Shown: positions 1 to 7,721, numbered from the stretch's first letter. The stretch is 64,000 nt of DNA from Prevotella sp. (GCA_017442825.1 JAFRYZ010000009.1:1-64000); one strand, 5' to 3'. Notes: generated by a model not told the origin, from the sequence alone. Program-made: numbers and translations.

Positions 1-57
1 CCTGGAGTCTATATTAGAAACGGAAAGAAATTTGTCGTTAGGAGGGGACAGTATTGA
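1..57 (+). CDS. C-terminus of a large surface protein (partial)
   Basis: The first 57 bases, read in frame 1, give 18 residues ending GVYIRNGKKFVVRRGQY and a TGA stop at 55-57. The gene begins left of the window. The tail matches in pattern the last residues of the two giant proteins further right (GIYIVNGKKVSVK and GIYIVNGKKVAIK), the kind of ending seen on Bacteroidetes type A C-terminal secretion domains. I infer a third surface protein of that class. The 69-residue gene at 60 starts two bases after this stop, as expected for a bicistronic unit. Only the tail is visible, so domain content and size are unknown. Confidence 0.6.
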   Translation, partial: PGVYIRNGKKFVVRRGQY

Positions 58-59
58 TT

Positions 60-269
60 ATGGAAAAGAAATTGTCATATATTGCTCCCACAGCGGAAAT
101 AGTGCGGTTGAATCTAACCGATCCCATCCAGCAAGATGGGTATGGAATTACATCAGGTGGAGATGAAACATTGGGTCGCGAAACCCGTGGCTCGTTCTTC
201 GATGAAGACGAGGTAGACGATGGCGGTTACAAGAAGTTTCAGCTATGGGATAGCGCGGACAGCTACTGA
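60..269 (+). CDS. 69-residue YIAP-motif small protein (copy A)
   Basis: This encodes 69 residues starting MEKKLSYIAPTAEIVRL and ending FQLWDSADSY. A TTG at 54 is in frame, but the ATG at 60 is preferred because a strong GGAGGGG ribosome site lies at 41-47. There is no signal peptide or membrane segment. The N-terminus is basic with a YIAP motif, the middle is rich in Gly, Asp and Glu, and the end is Trp followed by acidic residues. Two other genes in this window (27261-27470 and 37184-37393) share the length, the YIAP start and the Trp/acidic end. Each follows a large surface-protein gene on the same strand. The function is unknown; a role tied to the upstream protein is inferred from position only. 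Confidence 0.75.
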   Translation: MEKKLSYIAPTAEIVRLNLTDPIQQDGYGITSGGDETLGRETRGSFFDEDEVDDGGYKKFQLWDSADSY

Positions 270-300
270 TGTCAAGGAGTATAGGCTGATGTCTATATGA

Positions 301-342
301 GAAGAGGGGGATGCTTCACCACGGTGCGGCATCCCCCTCTTC
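301..342 (+). terminator. Long hairpin after YIAP gene A
   Basis: A perfect 14-base inverted repeat (GAAGAGGGGGATGC at 301-314, complement at 329-342) encloses a loop that can pair further (CACC/GGTG). It lies 31 bases after the stop of the preceding gene. The T-rich tract that follows is weak, so it may be a terminator of modest strength or a transcript-end stabiliser. Confidence 0.55.
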
Positions 343-395
343 GTAGGCTTCTACTTAATTTGACAATGTATAAATAGCAAAAAATCTGCTCATCA

Positions 396-430
396 TTTGT
401 AGGTATTTCAAAAATTAATATCTATCTTTG
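396..430 (+). promoter_or_regulatory. Bacteroidetes promoter for ferredoxin
   Basis: A TTTG at 396-399 and TATCTTTG at 423-430 match the -33/-7 pattern of the Bacteroidetes housekeeping sigma factor, though the 23-base gap is slightly long. The -7 box lies about 90 bases before the ferredoxin start. Confidence 0.55.
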
Positions 431-520
431 CACCTACAAAATGTAGGTATCTGTATGGCAGGACTGCATGGAGGAACAGAATTATACATTAACATTATTA
501 ACAATAAAAAGGAAAACATT

Positions 521-688
521 ATGGCTTACGTAATTAGCAACGACTGTATCGCATGTGGTACATGTATCGACGAATGTCCGGCAGGAGCAATCTCTGAGGG
601 CGACATCTATTCTATCGACCCGGATGCTTGCACTGAGTGCGGCACTTGTGCAGATGTTTGTCCGAACGAGGCTATCAGCCTTCCCTAA
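521..688 (+). CDS. 2[4Fe-4S] ferredoxin
   Basis: This is a 55-residue clostridial-type ferredoxin. Two CxxCxxCxxxCP motifs are visible: Cys 9, 12, 15 and 19, and Cys 37, 40, 43 and 47. Together these bind two [4Fe-4S] clusters. Such proteins carry low-potential electrons in the cytoplasm, for example to pyruvate:ferredoxin oxidoreductase or hydrogenase partners. The frame is open upstream to 428, but that extension is not ferredoxin-like. The ATG at 521 sits just after an AAAAGGAAAA ribosome site and gives the normal family length. It is a single-gene transcript with its own promoter and a strong terminator. Confidence 0.95.
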   Translation: MAYVISNDCIACGTCIDECPAGAISEGDIYSIDPDACTECGTCADVCPNEAISLP

Positions 689-720
689 GGACAACACGCT
701 TACTGATTAAATTCACTCGG

Positions 721-746
721 CGGCATCTTCGGATGCCGTTTTTTTT
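721..746 (+). terminator. Intrinsic terminator of ferredoxin
   Basis: CGGCATC at 721-727 pairs with GATGCCG at 732-738 around a TTCG loop, followed by eight T residues at 739-746. It lies 32 bases after the ferredoxin stop codon. This is a textbook intrinsic terminator. Confidence 0.92.
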
Positions 747-781
747 GTTTGTAGTTTGGAAAAGAACTCATAAAGTCCAAT

Positions 782-1270
782 ATGAACGAGGAAAAGCGAC
801 TACAACGGCGTCAGCGTCTAATGGATAATCGGGTTTATCAGACGATGCAGGAACTATCCCGCTACATGGATCGTTACTATCTTGATGCGCTCATCGGACT
901 CATTCCTGGCTGGGGTGATACCATAGCACTGGTCTGCGTTGTGCCGTTTGTCTATTTCTCGTTAAGGGTCATCAAGAGCATTCCTCTAACATTGGCAGTC
1001 TTGAATAACGCCCTCCGAGACGTTCTGATGGGCATGATACCCTTCTTTGTTGGTGACATAATCGATTTCTTCCACCGTGCCAACATACAGAACATGCAGA
1101 TGATACAGGGTTTTGTTGACGGTGACGAAGCCGTCATCAAGCAAGTGAATCAACGAGCCTGGCAGTCTGCCATCGTCCTCGTTGTCCTTCTGTTGCTTAT
1201 AGCCCTGATGGTATGGGCACTGATTAGTTTCGGCAGCTATCTGTATTCATTGGTAGCATCCATCTTCTGA
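782..1270 (+). CDS. DUF4112 membrane protein
   Basis: This is a 162-residue protein whose first half carries the DUF4112 pattern (YLDALIGLIPGWGD near residues 33-46, then GMIPFFVGDIIDFFHRAN near 84-101). Hydrophobic stretches occur near residues 46-62, 83-92 and 129-160, so it is probably an integral inner-membrane protein. The family has no known biochemical role. It stands alone between the ferredoxin terminator and a small ORF. Confidence 0.8.
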   Translation: MNEEKRLQRRQRLMDNRVYQTMQELSRYMDRYYLDALIGLIPGWGDTIALVCVVPFVYFSLRVIKSIPLTLAVLNNALRDVLMGMIPFFVGDIIDFFHRANIQNMQMIQGFVDGDEAVIKQVNQRAWQSAIVLVVLLLLIALMVWALISFGSYLYSLVASIF

Positions 1271-1276
1271 GCGTAT

Positions 1277-1298
1277 CACACGGGGATAGCCCCCGTGA
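1277..1298 (+). terminator. Possible terminator after the DUF4112 gene
   Basis: CACGGGG and CCCCGTG form a stem around a four-to-five-base loop right after the DUF4112 stop. Only a short T-rich stretch follows, so termination is uncertain. Confidence 0.4.
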
Positions 1299-1395
1299 TT
1301 TGTGGGCTTAACATCATGTTAAAGTCTGTCATTCCTGCAATACTTTGCGGAAAAATCAGTAACTTTATACAAATAAATATATCTGATGTAGCATA

Positions 1396-1557
1396 ATGAA
1401 TGATAATTTCGCTATAAATCCACGTGATTACATAAAGAAGAAACTTCAGAACGCAGGTAAGAATGTGAACTTCCTCTTGGCATGGAACCGTCCACATAGC
1501 GGCGACTATGCGCTTGATGAACTGTTTGCATGGATTGCATACATCGTGAAGAAATAA
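1396..1557 (+). CDS. 53-residue ORF joined to the DUF1593 gene
   Basis: The reading frame gives 53 residues (MNDNFAINPRDYIKKKLQNA at the start, LFAWIAYIVKK at the end). Its TAA stop shares one base with the ATG of the next gene (TAATG), an arrangement typical of translational coupling. A TAACTTTA box at 1360-1367 could be its -7 promoter element. The protein is basic and has no signal peptide. I do not recognise the family. The coupled start and codon usage like its neighbours favour a real gene, but a chance ORF of this size cannot be excluded. Confidence 0.5.
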   Translation: MNDNFAINPRDYIKKKLQNAGKNVNFLLAWNRPHSGDYALDELFAWIAYIVKK

Positions 1558-2906
1558 TGAAAATAACTATGCGTCATATCGTCTTTACCATATTAGTTTG
1601 TTGCCTCATTCTGCCAGTTGAAGCACAGCGGTATGCAGGGATCAAAAGCAACCCCTCCCTGCGGCCTCGAATCCTGATTTCCACCGACATCGGGGGAACT
1701 GACCCCGATGACAACCAGTCGATGATTCATCTGATGATGTACAGCGACTTGTTCCAGATAGAAGGACTGGTTTCTTCACCGTCGTTTGGCAATGGCTCAA
1801 AGGAGGAGTTGCTGCGCATGATTGGACTCTACGAGCAGGACTATCCGGCACTACGACGACATAATCCGCGATTGCTTCCGCCTGACTCATTGAGGGTGTT
1901 GTGCAAGCAGGGGCGGCATGGACTGATGCCACTGAAAGGCTTTGCCTCGCCAACCGAAGGCAGTAACTGGATTGTGCACTGTGCTCGTCGGCAGAGTGAC
2001 TCTCCGCTCTGGATACTCGTCTGGGGAACATTGGAGGATGTGGCTCAGGCTCTTCATGATGCCCCTGACATAGCCCCACGAATCCGTATCTACTATATCG
2101 GTGGTCCCAACAAGAAATGGGGCGTCAACAGTTATACATATATTGTCCGCAATTTCCCTAATCTGTGGATGATAGAGAACAATGCCTCTTATCGCGGCTT
2201 CATTACTGACAATGACAAGATGGAACTCATCGAACAGTACGAAGGGATGGAGCAGGATGCCAACCGTTACGGCACCGGTTACTATGACTATGCCATGAAG
2301 GGGCGGGGCACGATGGGACGTGACTTTGCGGGCTATTATAAAGGCATTGTGAAGATGGGCGATACGCCGTCGTTGCTCTATATGATGAGTGGAGACCCGA
2401 ACGATCCGACGGGAGAGAGTTGGGGAGGTCGGTTTGCTCCCATTAGTCACAGCAGTCACCGTGTCTTTACCTGTCAGACTACTGACTGTGACACCGTGCC
2501 AGTTTATAGTGTTGTGGAATGGCATTTCAAAGGACCCGTCAAACACGACATTGCAGAAGACAGCGTCTGCTTCCATGCTACCATTGACAAACAGCAGTGG
2601 GCGGGTTACTATATCGGTGATGGCATCTACATTTTACGTTATTGCCCCAAAGCGCCTGCGAGACTCAACTATGTCCTGTCTTCATCCATTCATCAACTTG
2701 ACGGGCTCCGCGGCTCATTCGTTGTCAGCGATGAATGGCCTGGCAATCCGCATCCCGTCGATTTCCTCCTTGGACGCTGTTGGTACAGTGACGTGCCAGA
2801 CCGCTCGCTGTATGAAGGCAAATGGCAGGGTGCAAAGACAACACGACGCTGGCGCCAGGCTGTACTTGAGGACTGGGCTGAGAGATGGAGATGGCTAACG
2901 GAATAG
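1557..2906 (+). CDS. Secreted DUF1593 nucleoside-hydrolase-like protein
   Basis: This is a 449-residue protein starting with a signal peptide (MKITMRHIVFTILVCCLILP, cleavage near VEAQ). Residues of about 36-300 fit the DUF1593 family (PF07632), related to inosine-uridine nucleoside hydrolases. The ISTDIGGTDPDDNQSMIHL segment is the aspartate-rich calcium/ribose-binding motif of that fold, and the YYIGGPNKKWGVNSYTYI region is also typical. The C-terminal ~130 residues look like a beta-sandwich. Family members in Bacteroidetes are often near glycan-degradation genes, and the substrate is not established. An earlier in-frame ATG at 1530 lies inside the preceding ORF and would bury the signal peptide, so 1557 is preferred. 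Confidence 0.85.
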   Translation: MKITMRHIVFTILVCCLILPVEAQRYAGIKSNPSLRPRILISTDIGGTDPDDNQSMIHLMMYSDLFQIEGLVSSPSFGNGSKEELLRMIGLYEQDYPALRRHNPRLLPPDSLRVLCKQGRHGLMPLKGFASPTEGSNWIVHCARRQSDSPLWILVWGTLEDVAQALHDAPDIAPRIRIYYIGGPNKKWGVNSYTYIVRNFPNLWMIENNASYRGFITDNDKMELIEQYEGMEQDANRYGTGYYDYAMKGRGTMGRDFAGYYKGIVKMGDTPSLLYMMSGDPNDPTGESWGGRFAPISHSSHRVFTCQTTDCDTVPVYSVVEWHFKGPVKHDIAEDSVCFHATIDKQQWAGYYIGDGIYILRYCPKAPARLNYVLSSSIHQLDGLRGSFVVSDEWPGNPHPVDFLLGRCWYSDVPDRSLYEGKWQGAKTTRRWRQAVLEDWAERWRWLTE

Positions 2907-2943
2907 CCATTGGTAGTAAATGAAACTTCAATGCATTAAGCGT

Positions 2944-3165
2944 ATGATTACAATCAGAGAATACAGGGTACAGGACATGGAATCAGCCATGAACATTTGG
3001 AATGAGGTGGTACGTGACGGTATTGCATTCCCTCAGGATGAAGAACTGACGGAACAGTCCGCTGACCGTTTCTTTAGCAGCCAGTCTTATACAGGAGTTG
3101 CAGAGGATAACAGTACAGGAGAACTTGTAGGGTTATATATCCTGCACCCCAACCTTTACTCATAA
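2944..3165 (+). pseudogene. Truncated GNAT acetyltransferase
   Basis: The 73 residues from MITIREYRVQDMESAMNIWN to GELVGLYILHPNLYS match the first beta-alpha-alpha-beta-beta units of a GNAT-family N-acetyltransferase. A complete protein is about 160 residues. The frame stops just after ILHPN, before the acetyl-CoA-binding motif A (R/QxxGxG/A), so no active enzyme can be made. The break falls about 12 bases before the palindromic repeat at 3178, which suggests that insertion of the neighbouring module cut the gene. An alternative start at 2920 adds eight residues. Confidence 0.7.
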
Positions 3166-3177
3166 TTGTTTTTATGT

Positions 3178-3265
3178 TCGACAAATCTGCCATATCTGCA
3201 ACGTCAACTGATAGCCAGGTAGTTATGGGTTGCAGATAGGTTGCAGATATGGCAGATAATTTGCG
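3178..3265 (+). repeat. Palindromic repeat, copy A (left boundary of primase module)
   Basis: An 18-base arm (ATCTGCCATATCTGCAAC) is mirrored by GTTGCAGATATGGCAGAT at the other end, with about 37 bases between. A related copy lies in opposite orientation at 5942-6027 and a third in this orientation at 47175-47257. Copies A and B bracket the two-gene module 3411-5941. Confidence 0.85.
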
Positions 3266-3323
3266 TTTTAACAAAATATTAACGAGATATTAACAAATAT
3301 TTCGACAGTTTTCTGTCTAAAAA

Positions 3324-3355
3324 TTTGCTTTTTAGGAGAATTTTTAGTAACTTTA
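3324..3355 (+). promoter_or_regulatory. Promoter of the DUF6078-like gene
   Basis: TTTG at 3324-3327 and TAACTTTA at 3348-3355 are separated by 20 bases, matching the Bacteroidetes -33/-7 spacing. The gene starts 56 bases later. Confidence 0.65.
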
Positions 3356-3410
3356 CGGTCGTAAAAAGAGAGTTTTTCCCGATAGTTTTACCTTTTAATT
3401 TTATACCATT

Positions 3411-3848
3411 ATGGACATAAATGTATTTGATTTCAACGATGTTTCCCCGCTTTTGGCACTTTGTTTCAACGATGGGTGTCAGCGGAAGGAGGAGTGTATG
3501 CGCTACAGGGTGGGGCAGCAGGTGCCCGAAAATGTGACATCGGGCAAGGCGGTATATCCCAATGCCCTGCGCGACGGCGACTGTGAGCATTTCTACCAGC
3601 TGCGCGTGGTGAAGGCGGCGCGCGGTTTCGGCAACATTTTCGCGGACGTGAAGCAGAAGCATTCAGCAGAGATGCGCATGCAGATAGAGCGCTATCTGGG
3701 CGGTCACGGCACGTATTACCGCTACAAGCGGGGCGAGCGGTTGCTGATGCCAGAGCAGCAGGAGTGGATCTGCAGCCTCTTTGAGAAGTATGGCTACGGC
3801 AGGAACGTGCAGTTCAACGACTATCTGCAAGTTTATGACCTGGGATAA
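3411..3848 (+). CDS. DUF6078-like protein of the primase module
   Basis: This is a 145-residue soluble protein with a cysteine pair near the start (CFNDGCQRKEECMRYRVGQQ, residues ~18-37), followed by a mixed alpha/beta region and no signal peptide. The spacing CxxxxCxxxxxC resembles the Bacteroidales DUF6078 group, whose function is unknown. The cysteines could bind zinc. It is the first gene of a two-gene module, 257 bases upstream of the primase, with an array of hairpins in between. The family name is from memory and should be treated as tentative. Confidence 0.65.
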   Translation: MDINVFDFNDVSPLLALCFNDGCQRKEECMRYRVGQQVPENVTSGKAVYPNALRDGDCEHFYQLRVVKAARGFGNIFADVKQKHSAEMRMQIERYLGGHGTYYRYKRGERLLMPEQQEWICSLFEKYGYGRNVQFNDYLQVYDLG

Positions 3849-3853
3849 CCGTC

Positions 3854-3990
3854 GTACCAGAATCGTACCAACGCTTGGTACGACGGTTACCAACGCTTGG
3901 TATGAGGGCTACCAACGTTTGGTATGAGGACGACCGAATAGTGGTATGTTAACGCCCAGATAATGGTCGCAGGACGACCAAACAGCGGTG
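3854..3990. repeat. Array of short palindromes upstream of primase
   Basis: Three near-identical palindromes occur at 3865-3881 (GTACCAACGCTTGGTAC), 3888-3902 and 3910-3924 (TACCAACGTTTGGTA), spaced by about 22 bases. They are followed by weaker ACC...GGT inverted pairs to about 3990. A relative of the whole array lies at 47323-47475 with the same 17-base palindrome. The periodic dyads suggest repeated protein-binding sites, for instance a replication-origin iteron set or an operator for the adjacent primase gene. Confidence 0.75.
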
Positions 3991-4105
3991 TCGGAGCTGC
4001 CGACGGCCGGTCGCAAAGCGGCGAAGCCTCGAAGTCAAAGGACGACAGGTTTTCTTGATATAGAAACTTCCTAAATTTGAATAACATCAACAAAAACGTA
4101 AACTC

Positions 4106-5941
4106 ATGAAAATATCAATTATCAGAACCGAGAAGGGTGTAACAAAGCACCTGTCAACTCGAGATTTGGATACGTTTATTGAGCGCATCAAGCGTGACAA
4201 CCGCAATGGCGACGTGGCAAGGCTGCGTAGTGAGCTGGAATTTCTGGGTAACGAAGAGCGCGAATATCAGCACCTGCTGTCGATGCCGCAGGTCTTTCCG
4301 GCGGTGTTGATGACGAGGGGTGCAGACGGCATGCTTGTCATGAAAGAGCTGAACGGCGTGGTGCTGCTCAGCGTCGGCAATCTGAAGGGTGACGACGAGC
4401 TGCGGCTGACGAAGCAGGCGGCTCAACTGTTGCCGATGACGCTGGCAGCTTTCGTCGGTTCCAGCGGCAGGAGCGTGAAGGTGTTGGTGAGTGTCGTGCC
4501 TGAAAACGGGCTCCTGCCTAACGATGAGGATGAGGCGACGCTGTTCTACCAGCGTGCCTACGAACTGGCGTCGCTTGTCTATGAGCGCGTGCTGCCCTTC
4601 ACGTTGACGCGGATAGACAAAGAAAACCTGTCGCCCATGAAGGTGGTTTTCCGCATGACGCAAGACGAAACACCTTACCTGAACCCGAAAGCTACCCCCT
4701 TGCGCGTGCCGGAAAGGGTGCTGATGGAGCGCATCACCACACGTATGGTGCCGGCTCCAATGCTCGTTGGCAAGGAAAACGACAAGATGAAGGTAGGCAA
4801 AGAGACGCGTGACCTCATTGACTTCTTTACCAAAAACTACCGTTTCCGCTTCAACAGCGTCATGGGCTACACCGAGTATTCGCTCAACAGAAGTCTCTCC
4901 GTAGGATGGCTGCCCGTAGATGAGCGCGTGCAGAACAGCCTGTCTATGGCGGCTCGGATGGCAGGACTGGACGTATGGGACAAGGACGTAAACCGATACC
5001 TCAAGTCGAGCATCATCCGCGAGTACAACCCCATACATGAATACCTCTGGCGACTTAAGGACACCTGGGACGGCAAGGACCATATCGGAAGGCTCGCCGC
5101 CACTGTTCCCACCGACAACCCACACTGGGCGCAATGGTTCCGCACGTGGCTGTTGGGTATGGTGGCGCAATGGTTGGGCAAGAGCCGCCAATATGGCAAC
5201 TCGGTGGCGCCGCTGCTCATCTCGCGACAGGGCTACAACAAATCGACTTTCTGCAAGTCGCTCATCCCCAACGAACTGCAATGGGGTTACAACGACAACC
5301 TGCAGATAGGCGACAAGAAAAGTGTGCTGCAGGCGATGGGACAGTTCCTGCTCATCAACCTGGATGAATTCAACGCCATCTCACCGAAGTTGCAAGAGGG
5401 ATTCCTGAAGAATGTCATCCAACTGGCATCGGTCAAGGTGAAGCGACCGTATGGCAAACATGTGGAAGAGTTCCCACGTCTGGCATCGTTCATCGCCACC
5501 GCCAACATGACCGATATTCTTGCAGACCCCTCAGGAAACCGCCGTTTCATCGGAATAGAGCTTACCGGACCTATCAACGTCAGCCGACGCATCAACCACA
5601 ACCAGCTCTATGCGCAGATTCTGAATGCCCTCGACAATGGCGAACCCTATTGGTTCGACCAGCAGCAGACGGAACTCATTATGGAAAGCAACCGCCAGTT
5701 CCAGAAAGTGCCGCCAGTGGTGCAGTTCTTCCATGAGTGTTTCGATATTCCCCAGAACGTTGAAGAGGGCGAATTTATGACTTCTGCTGCCATCTTTGCC
5801 GAAGTTAGGAAGATGGCGGGTAACGACCTCCACCTGAGTTCGCTCGTAGCCTTCGGCAGATTGCTCACCAACATGCCCGATCTGCAACGTCGCCGTGCAA
5901 AACAAGGAACGGTGTATCTCGTGAGAAAACGCAGAAAATAA
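4106..5941 (+). CDS. BT4734/VirE-type primase-helicase protein
   Basis: This is a 611-residue protein. The N-terminal ~300 residues resemble the BT4734/BF3469 domain (PF08800) found in Bacteroidetes mobile-element proteins. The C-terminal half resembles the VirE ATPase domain (PF05272): Walker A-like RQGYNKSTF near residue 375, Walker B-like LLINLDEF near 414, and the ATANMTDIL / GNRRFIGIEL signature at about 465-485. Such proteins are thought to act in replication of mobile elements as primase/helicase-type enzymes. The gene follows the hairpin array and ends exactly at repeat copy B. No integrase, transposase or HU gene accompanies it here, so how the module moves is unclear. Confidence 0.85.
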   Translation: MKISIIRTEKGVTKHLSTRDLDTFIERIKRDNRNGDVARLRSELEFLGNEEREYQHLLSMPQVFPAVLMTRGADGMLVMKELNGVVLLSVGNLKGDDELRLTKQAAQLLPMTLAAFVGSSGRSVKVLVSVVPENGLLPNDEDEATLFYQRAYELASLVYERVLPFTLTRIDKENLSPMKVVFRMTQDETPYLNPKATPLRVPERVLMERITTRMVPAPMLVGKENDKMKVGKETRDLIDFFTKNYRFRFNSVMGYTEYSLNRSLSVGWLPVDERVQNSLSMAARMAGLDVWDKDVNRYLKSSIIREYNPIHEYLWRLKDTWDGKDHIGRLAATVPTDNPHWAQWFRTWLLGMVAQWLGKSRQYGNSVAPLLISRQGYNKSTFCKSLIPNELQWGYNDNLQIGDKKSVLQAMGQFLLINLDEFNAISPKLQEGFLKNVIQLASVKVKRPYGKHVEEFPRLASFIATANMTDILADPSGNRRFIGIELTGPINVSRRINHNQLYAQILNALDNGEPYWFDQQQTELIMESNRQFQKVPPVVQFFHECFDIPQNVEEGEFMTSAAIFAEVRKMAGNDLHLSSLVAFGRLLTNMPDLQRRRAKQGTVYLVRKRRK

Positions 5942-6027
5942 CAAAATATCTGCCATATCTGCCACCCATCTGCCACCCGTAACAGACTGACAATCAGCAA
6001 GTGTTGCAGATATGGCAGATTTTTCGT
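5942..6027 (-). repeat. Palindromic repeat, copy B (right boundary of primase module)
   Basis: The reverse complement of this segment aligns with copies A (3178-3265) and C (47175-47257), including the ATCTGCCATATCTGCAAC arm and a tandem GGTGGCAGAT section. It starts immediately after the primase stop codon, so it may also end the transcript. Confidence 0.85.
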
Positions 6028-6060
6028 AAAAAAACATAGGGGCACTCATCCGAGTGCCCC
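6028..6060 (-). terminator. Terminator of the exbB-tonB-TPR operon
   Basis: On the minus strand GGGGCACTC pairs with GAGTGCCCC (6039-6060) around a four-base loop. A run of seven T residues follows at about 6028-6036. It lies 39 bases past the stop of the TPR gene. Confidence 0.85.
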
Positions 6061-6099
6061 CTGAACGTTGGGTGTATTATAAGTTGTTGTGAGTGGTCT

Positions 6100-7506
6100 T
6101 TACTCGATGCCGAGGGCAGCCTTGGCGTTCTTGTCCTCCGGGTCGAGCTTGATGAGCTGCTCGTAGTAGGGCTTAGCAGCATCGAGGTTGTTCTTCTCAC
6201 CCCAGTAGTAGTAACCCAGTTTGCGGAGAGCCTGCATGAGGTAGCCTTTCTGGTTGTCGCTGAGACTTGCCTTGCTACCCAGTTCGTCAACAATCTTCTG
6301 GTTATACTGAGCACCGAGGTCTTCCTTGCCAGCCTTGTCGGCGATGCCGGCAGCGATGCCGTTGGTCCAAGAAGCATAGTCGGGGAACTTGGTTACCATC
6401 TGGTCGTAGATGGAGAGCGCCTTCTCGTAGTTGGCAACCTTGTCACCCTTCTCAGCCTTGTTGACATAGATTTGTGCCAGGTTAGCATAGTCGAGGATGT
6501 TGGCGTTCTTGTTCTTTGCCAGATATTTCTCGCTGTACTCCAGTGCCTTGTCTTCCTGTCCCATCTTGGTGTAGGTTTCAGAGATGCGTGCCAGAGGCTC
6601 GGTAGCTTCGGGGTTTGCTTCGAGTGCCTTGTTGAACTTCTGGATAGCCTCTTCGTAGCGCTGCAAGCCTACGAGTGCCTTGCCGTGATAGGTGTGGTCG
6701 GTAGCGTTCTTCTCGCCTTCCATGGCGAGGTAGCGGTTGGCGTAAGCTTCAGCAGCCTGGAAACTCTCGGTTTCAACGGCAGACCACAGACCGAGCTGGG
6801 CGAAGGTGGCGTTCTTGGAGAACTTCTTGCCACCGAAGTCGGCAATCTTAAGTGCATCGGCATATTTGTTCAACTGGACGGCAGAAACAAGGTATTCAAC
6901 GAGTTTGCCTTCGTCGAGTTGGTTGATGTCGCACTTGGCAAAGTTCTCGAAAGCCTTGTCGAACTTGTTGCCGCTAAAGAAGGAGTGACCAGCCTCTGCA
7001 TCAATGGGGAAATCGGGGATATTCTTGCGCAGTTCGGCATAGGTCTGCTCTACAAGCGTAGGGTTAATCTTACGATAGATAGCGGCATAGCGCATGTAAC
7101 CCTGAGGATTCTTCGGGTCAACACTCATAGCTGTAGCGTAGTGTGATGCAGCACCACCACCGTTGCCACTTTCATCCTTAACGGCTTCAATGTCGCCCTT
7201 GAGGATATAGGCTTCAGCCTGTGCTTTCATGTTCTTCTTGTTGCGCTCCAGTACCATGTCAGCCATCTCGTTGGCTTTGTCATAGTTCTTGACGGTGAGG
7301 TACGTGCTTCCGAGAGCCAGGATAGCTTCGGGGTCTTTCTTGTACTCCTTGATAAAACTCTTAGCCATCTTCTCGCCGTTGGCGGGATTAGCTTTCAATT
7401 CCTGTGCAATTGGTGCGAGTGCTTTGCTGAACTCGACCTCCTGTGCCATTGTAGAAACAGAGATACCCATCAATGCTCCTACGAGTAAATATTTCATTGC
7501 TTTCAT
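6100..7506 (-). CDS. Periplasmic tetratricopeptide-repeat protein
   Basis: This is a 468-residue protein with a signal peptide (MKAMKYLLVGALMGISVSTM, cleavage near AQE). Repeated helix pairs of TPR type run through the mature part, for example ALVGLQRYEEAIQKFNKALE near residue 280 and NLDAAKPYYEQLIKLDPEDK near the end. TPR arrays are protein-interaction scaffolds. It is the last gene of the exbB-exbD-exbD-tonB-PBP set, about 215 bases downstream of the binding-protein gene and just before a strong terminator. Proteins of this kind follow TonB-system genes in several Bacteroidetes, but a specific role is not known. An ATG three codons later (7497) is an equally possible start. Confidence 0.8.
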   Translation of the reverse strand: MKAMKYLLVGALMGISVSTMAQEVEFSKALAPIAQELKANPANGEKMAKSFIKEYKKDPEAILALGSTYLTVKNYDKANEMADMVLERNKKNMKAQAEAYILKGDIEAVKDESGNGGGAASHYATAMSVDPKNPQGYMRYAAIYRKINPTLVEQTYAELRKNIPDFPIDAEAGHSFFSGNKFDKAFENFAKCDINQLDEGKLVEYLVSAVQLNKYADALKIADFGGKKFSKNATFAQLGLWSAVETESFQAAEAYANRYLAMEGEKNATDHTYHGKALVGLQRYEEAIQKFNKALEANPEATEPLARISETYTKMGQEDKALEYSEKYLAKNKNANILDYANLAQIYVNKAEKGDKVANYEKALSIYDQMVTKFPDYASWTNGIAAGIADKAGKEDLGAQYNQKIVDELGSKASLSDNQKGYLMQALRKLGYYYWGEKNNLDAAKPYYEQLIKLDPEDKNAKAALGIE

Positions 7507-7599
7507 AATCTCTTTGTTTTTATAGGTGATTAACTTGTTGTGATTTCTTATATTGATTTTGAATTATTTTCTGCTTTTGTTGATATTGACGCGGCAAGT

Positions 7600-7720
7600 T
7601 GTGAAAGGTTTAAGGTCTCAAGTCTCTCAACTCTCATCTCTCAACTCTAGTCTCTCAACTCTCATCTCTCTAATCGCGAAGCGCTTTCACCAAGCGAAGC
7701 GACTGAAAGAACTCTTGTCT
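7600..7720. repeat. CTCTCAACTCTCAT tandem repeat with GCGAAGCG motif
   Basis: Within the gap between the TPR and binding-protein genes there are imperfect tandem units of CTCTCAACTCTCATCT, followed by a GCGAAGCGCTTTC block. The reverse complement resembles the array at 63269-63430, including the words GAGAGACTAGAGTT and TTTCAGTCGCTTCGCTT. It is one of several dispersed intergenic repeat families here, and no gene is seen in it. Confidence 0.65.
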
Positions 7721-7721
7721 T

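Noticed and set aside
428-520. Longer N-terminus for the ferredoxin
   Set aside because: The extension covers the promoter -7 box itself and is not ferredoxin-like; ATG 521 has a ribosome site and gives normal length.
4154-5281. Long minus-strand frame of 375 codons opposite the primase gene
   Set aside because: Its composition (His/Gln/Arg/Val-rich) is that of an antisense shadow, and the plus strand has clear VirE-type motifs.
3178-6027. Classical insertion sequence with transposase
   Set aside because: The bracketed genes are a primase-type protein and a small DUF protein; no DDE or serine/tyrosine recombinase motifs and no clear target-site duplication could be found by eye.
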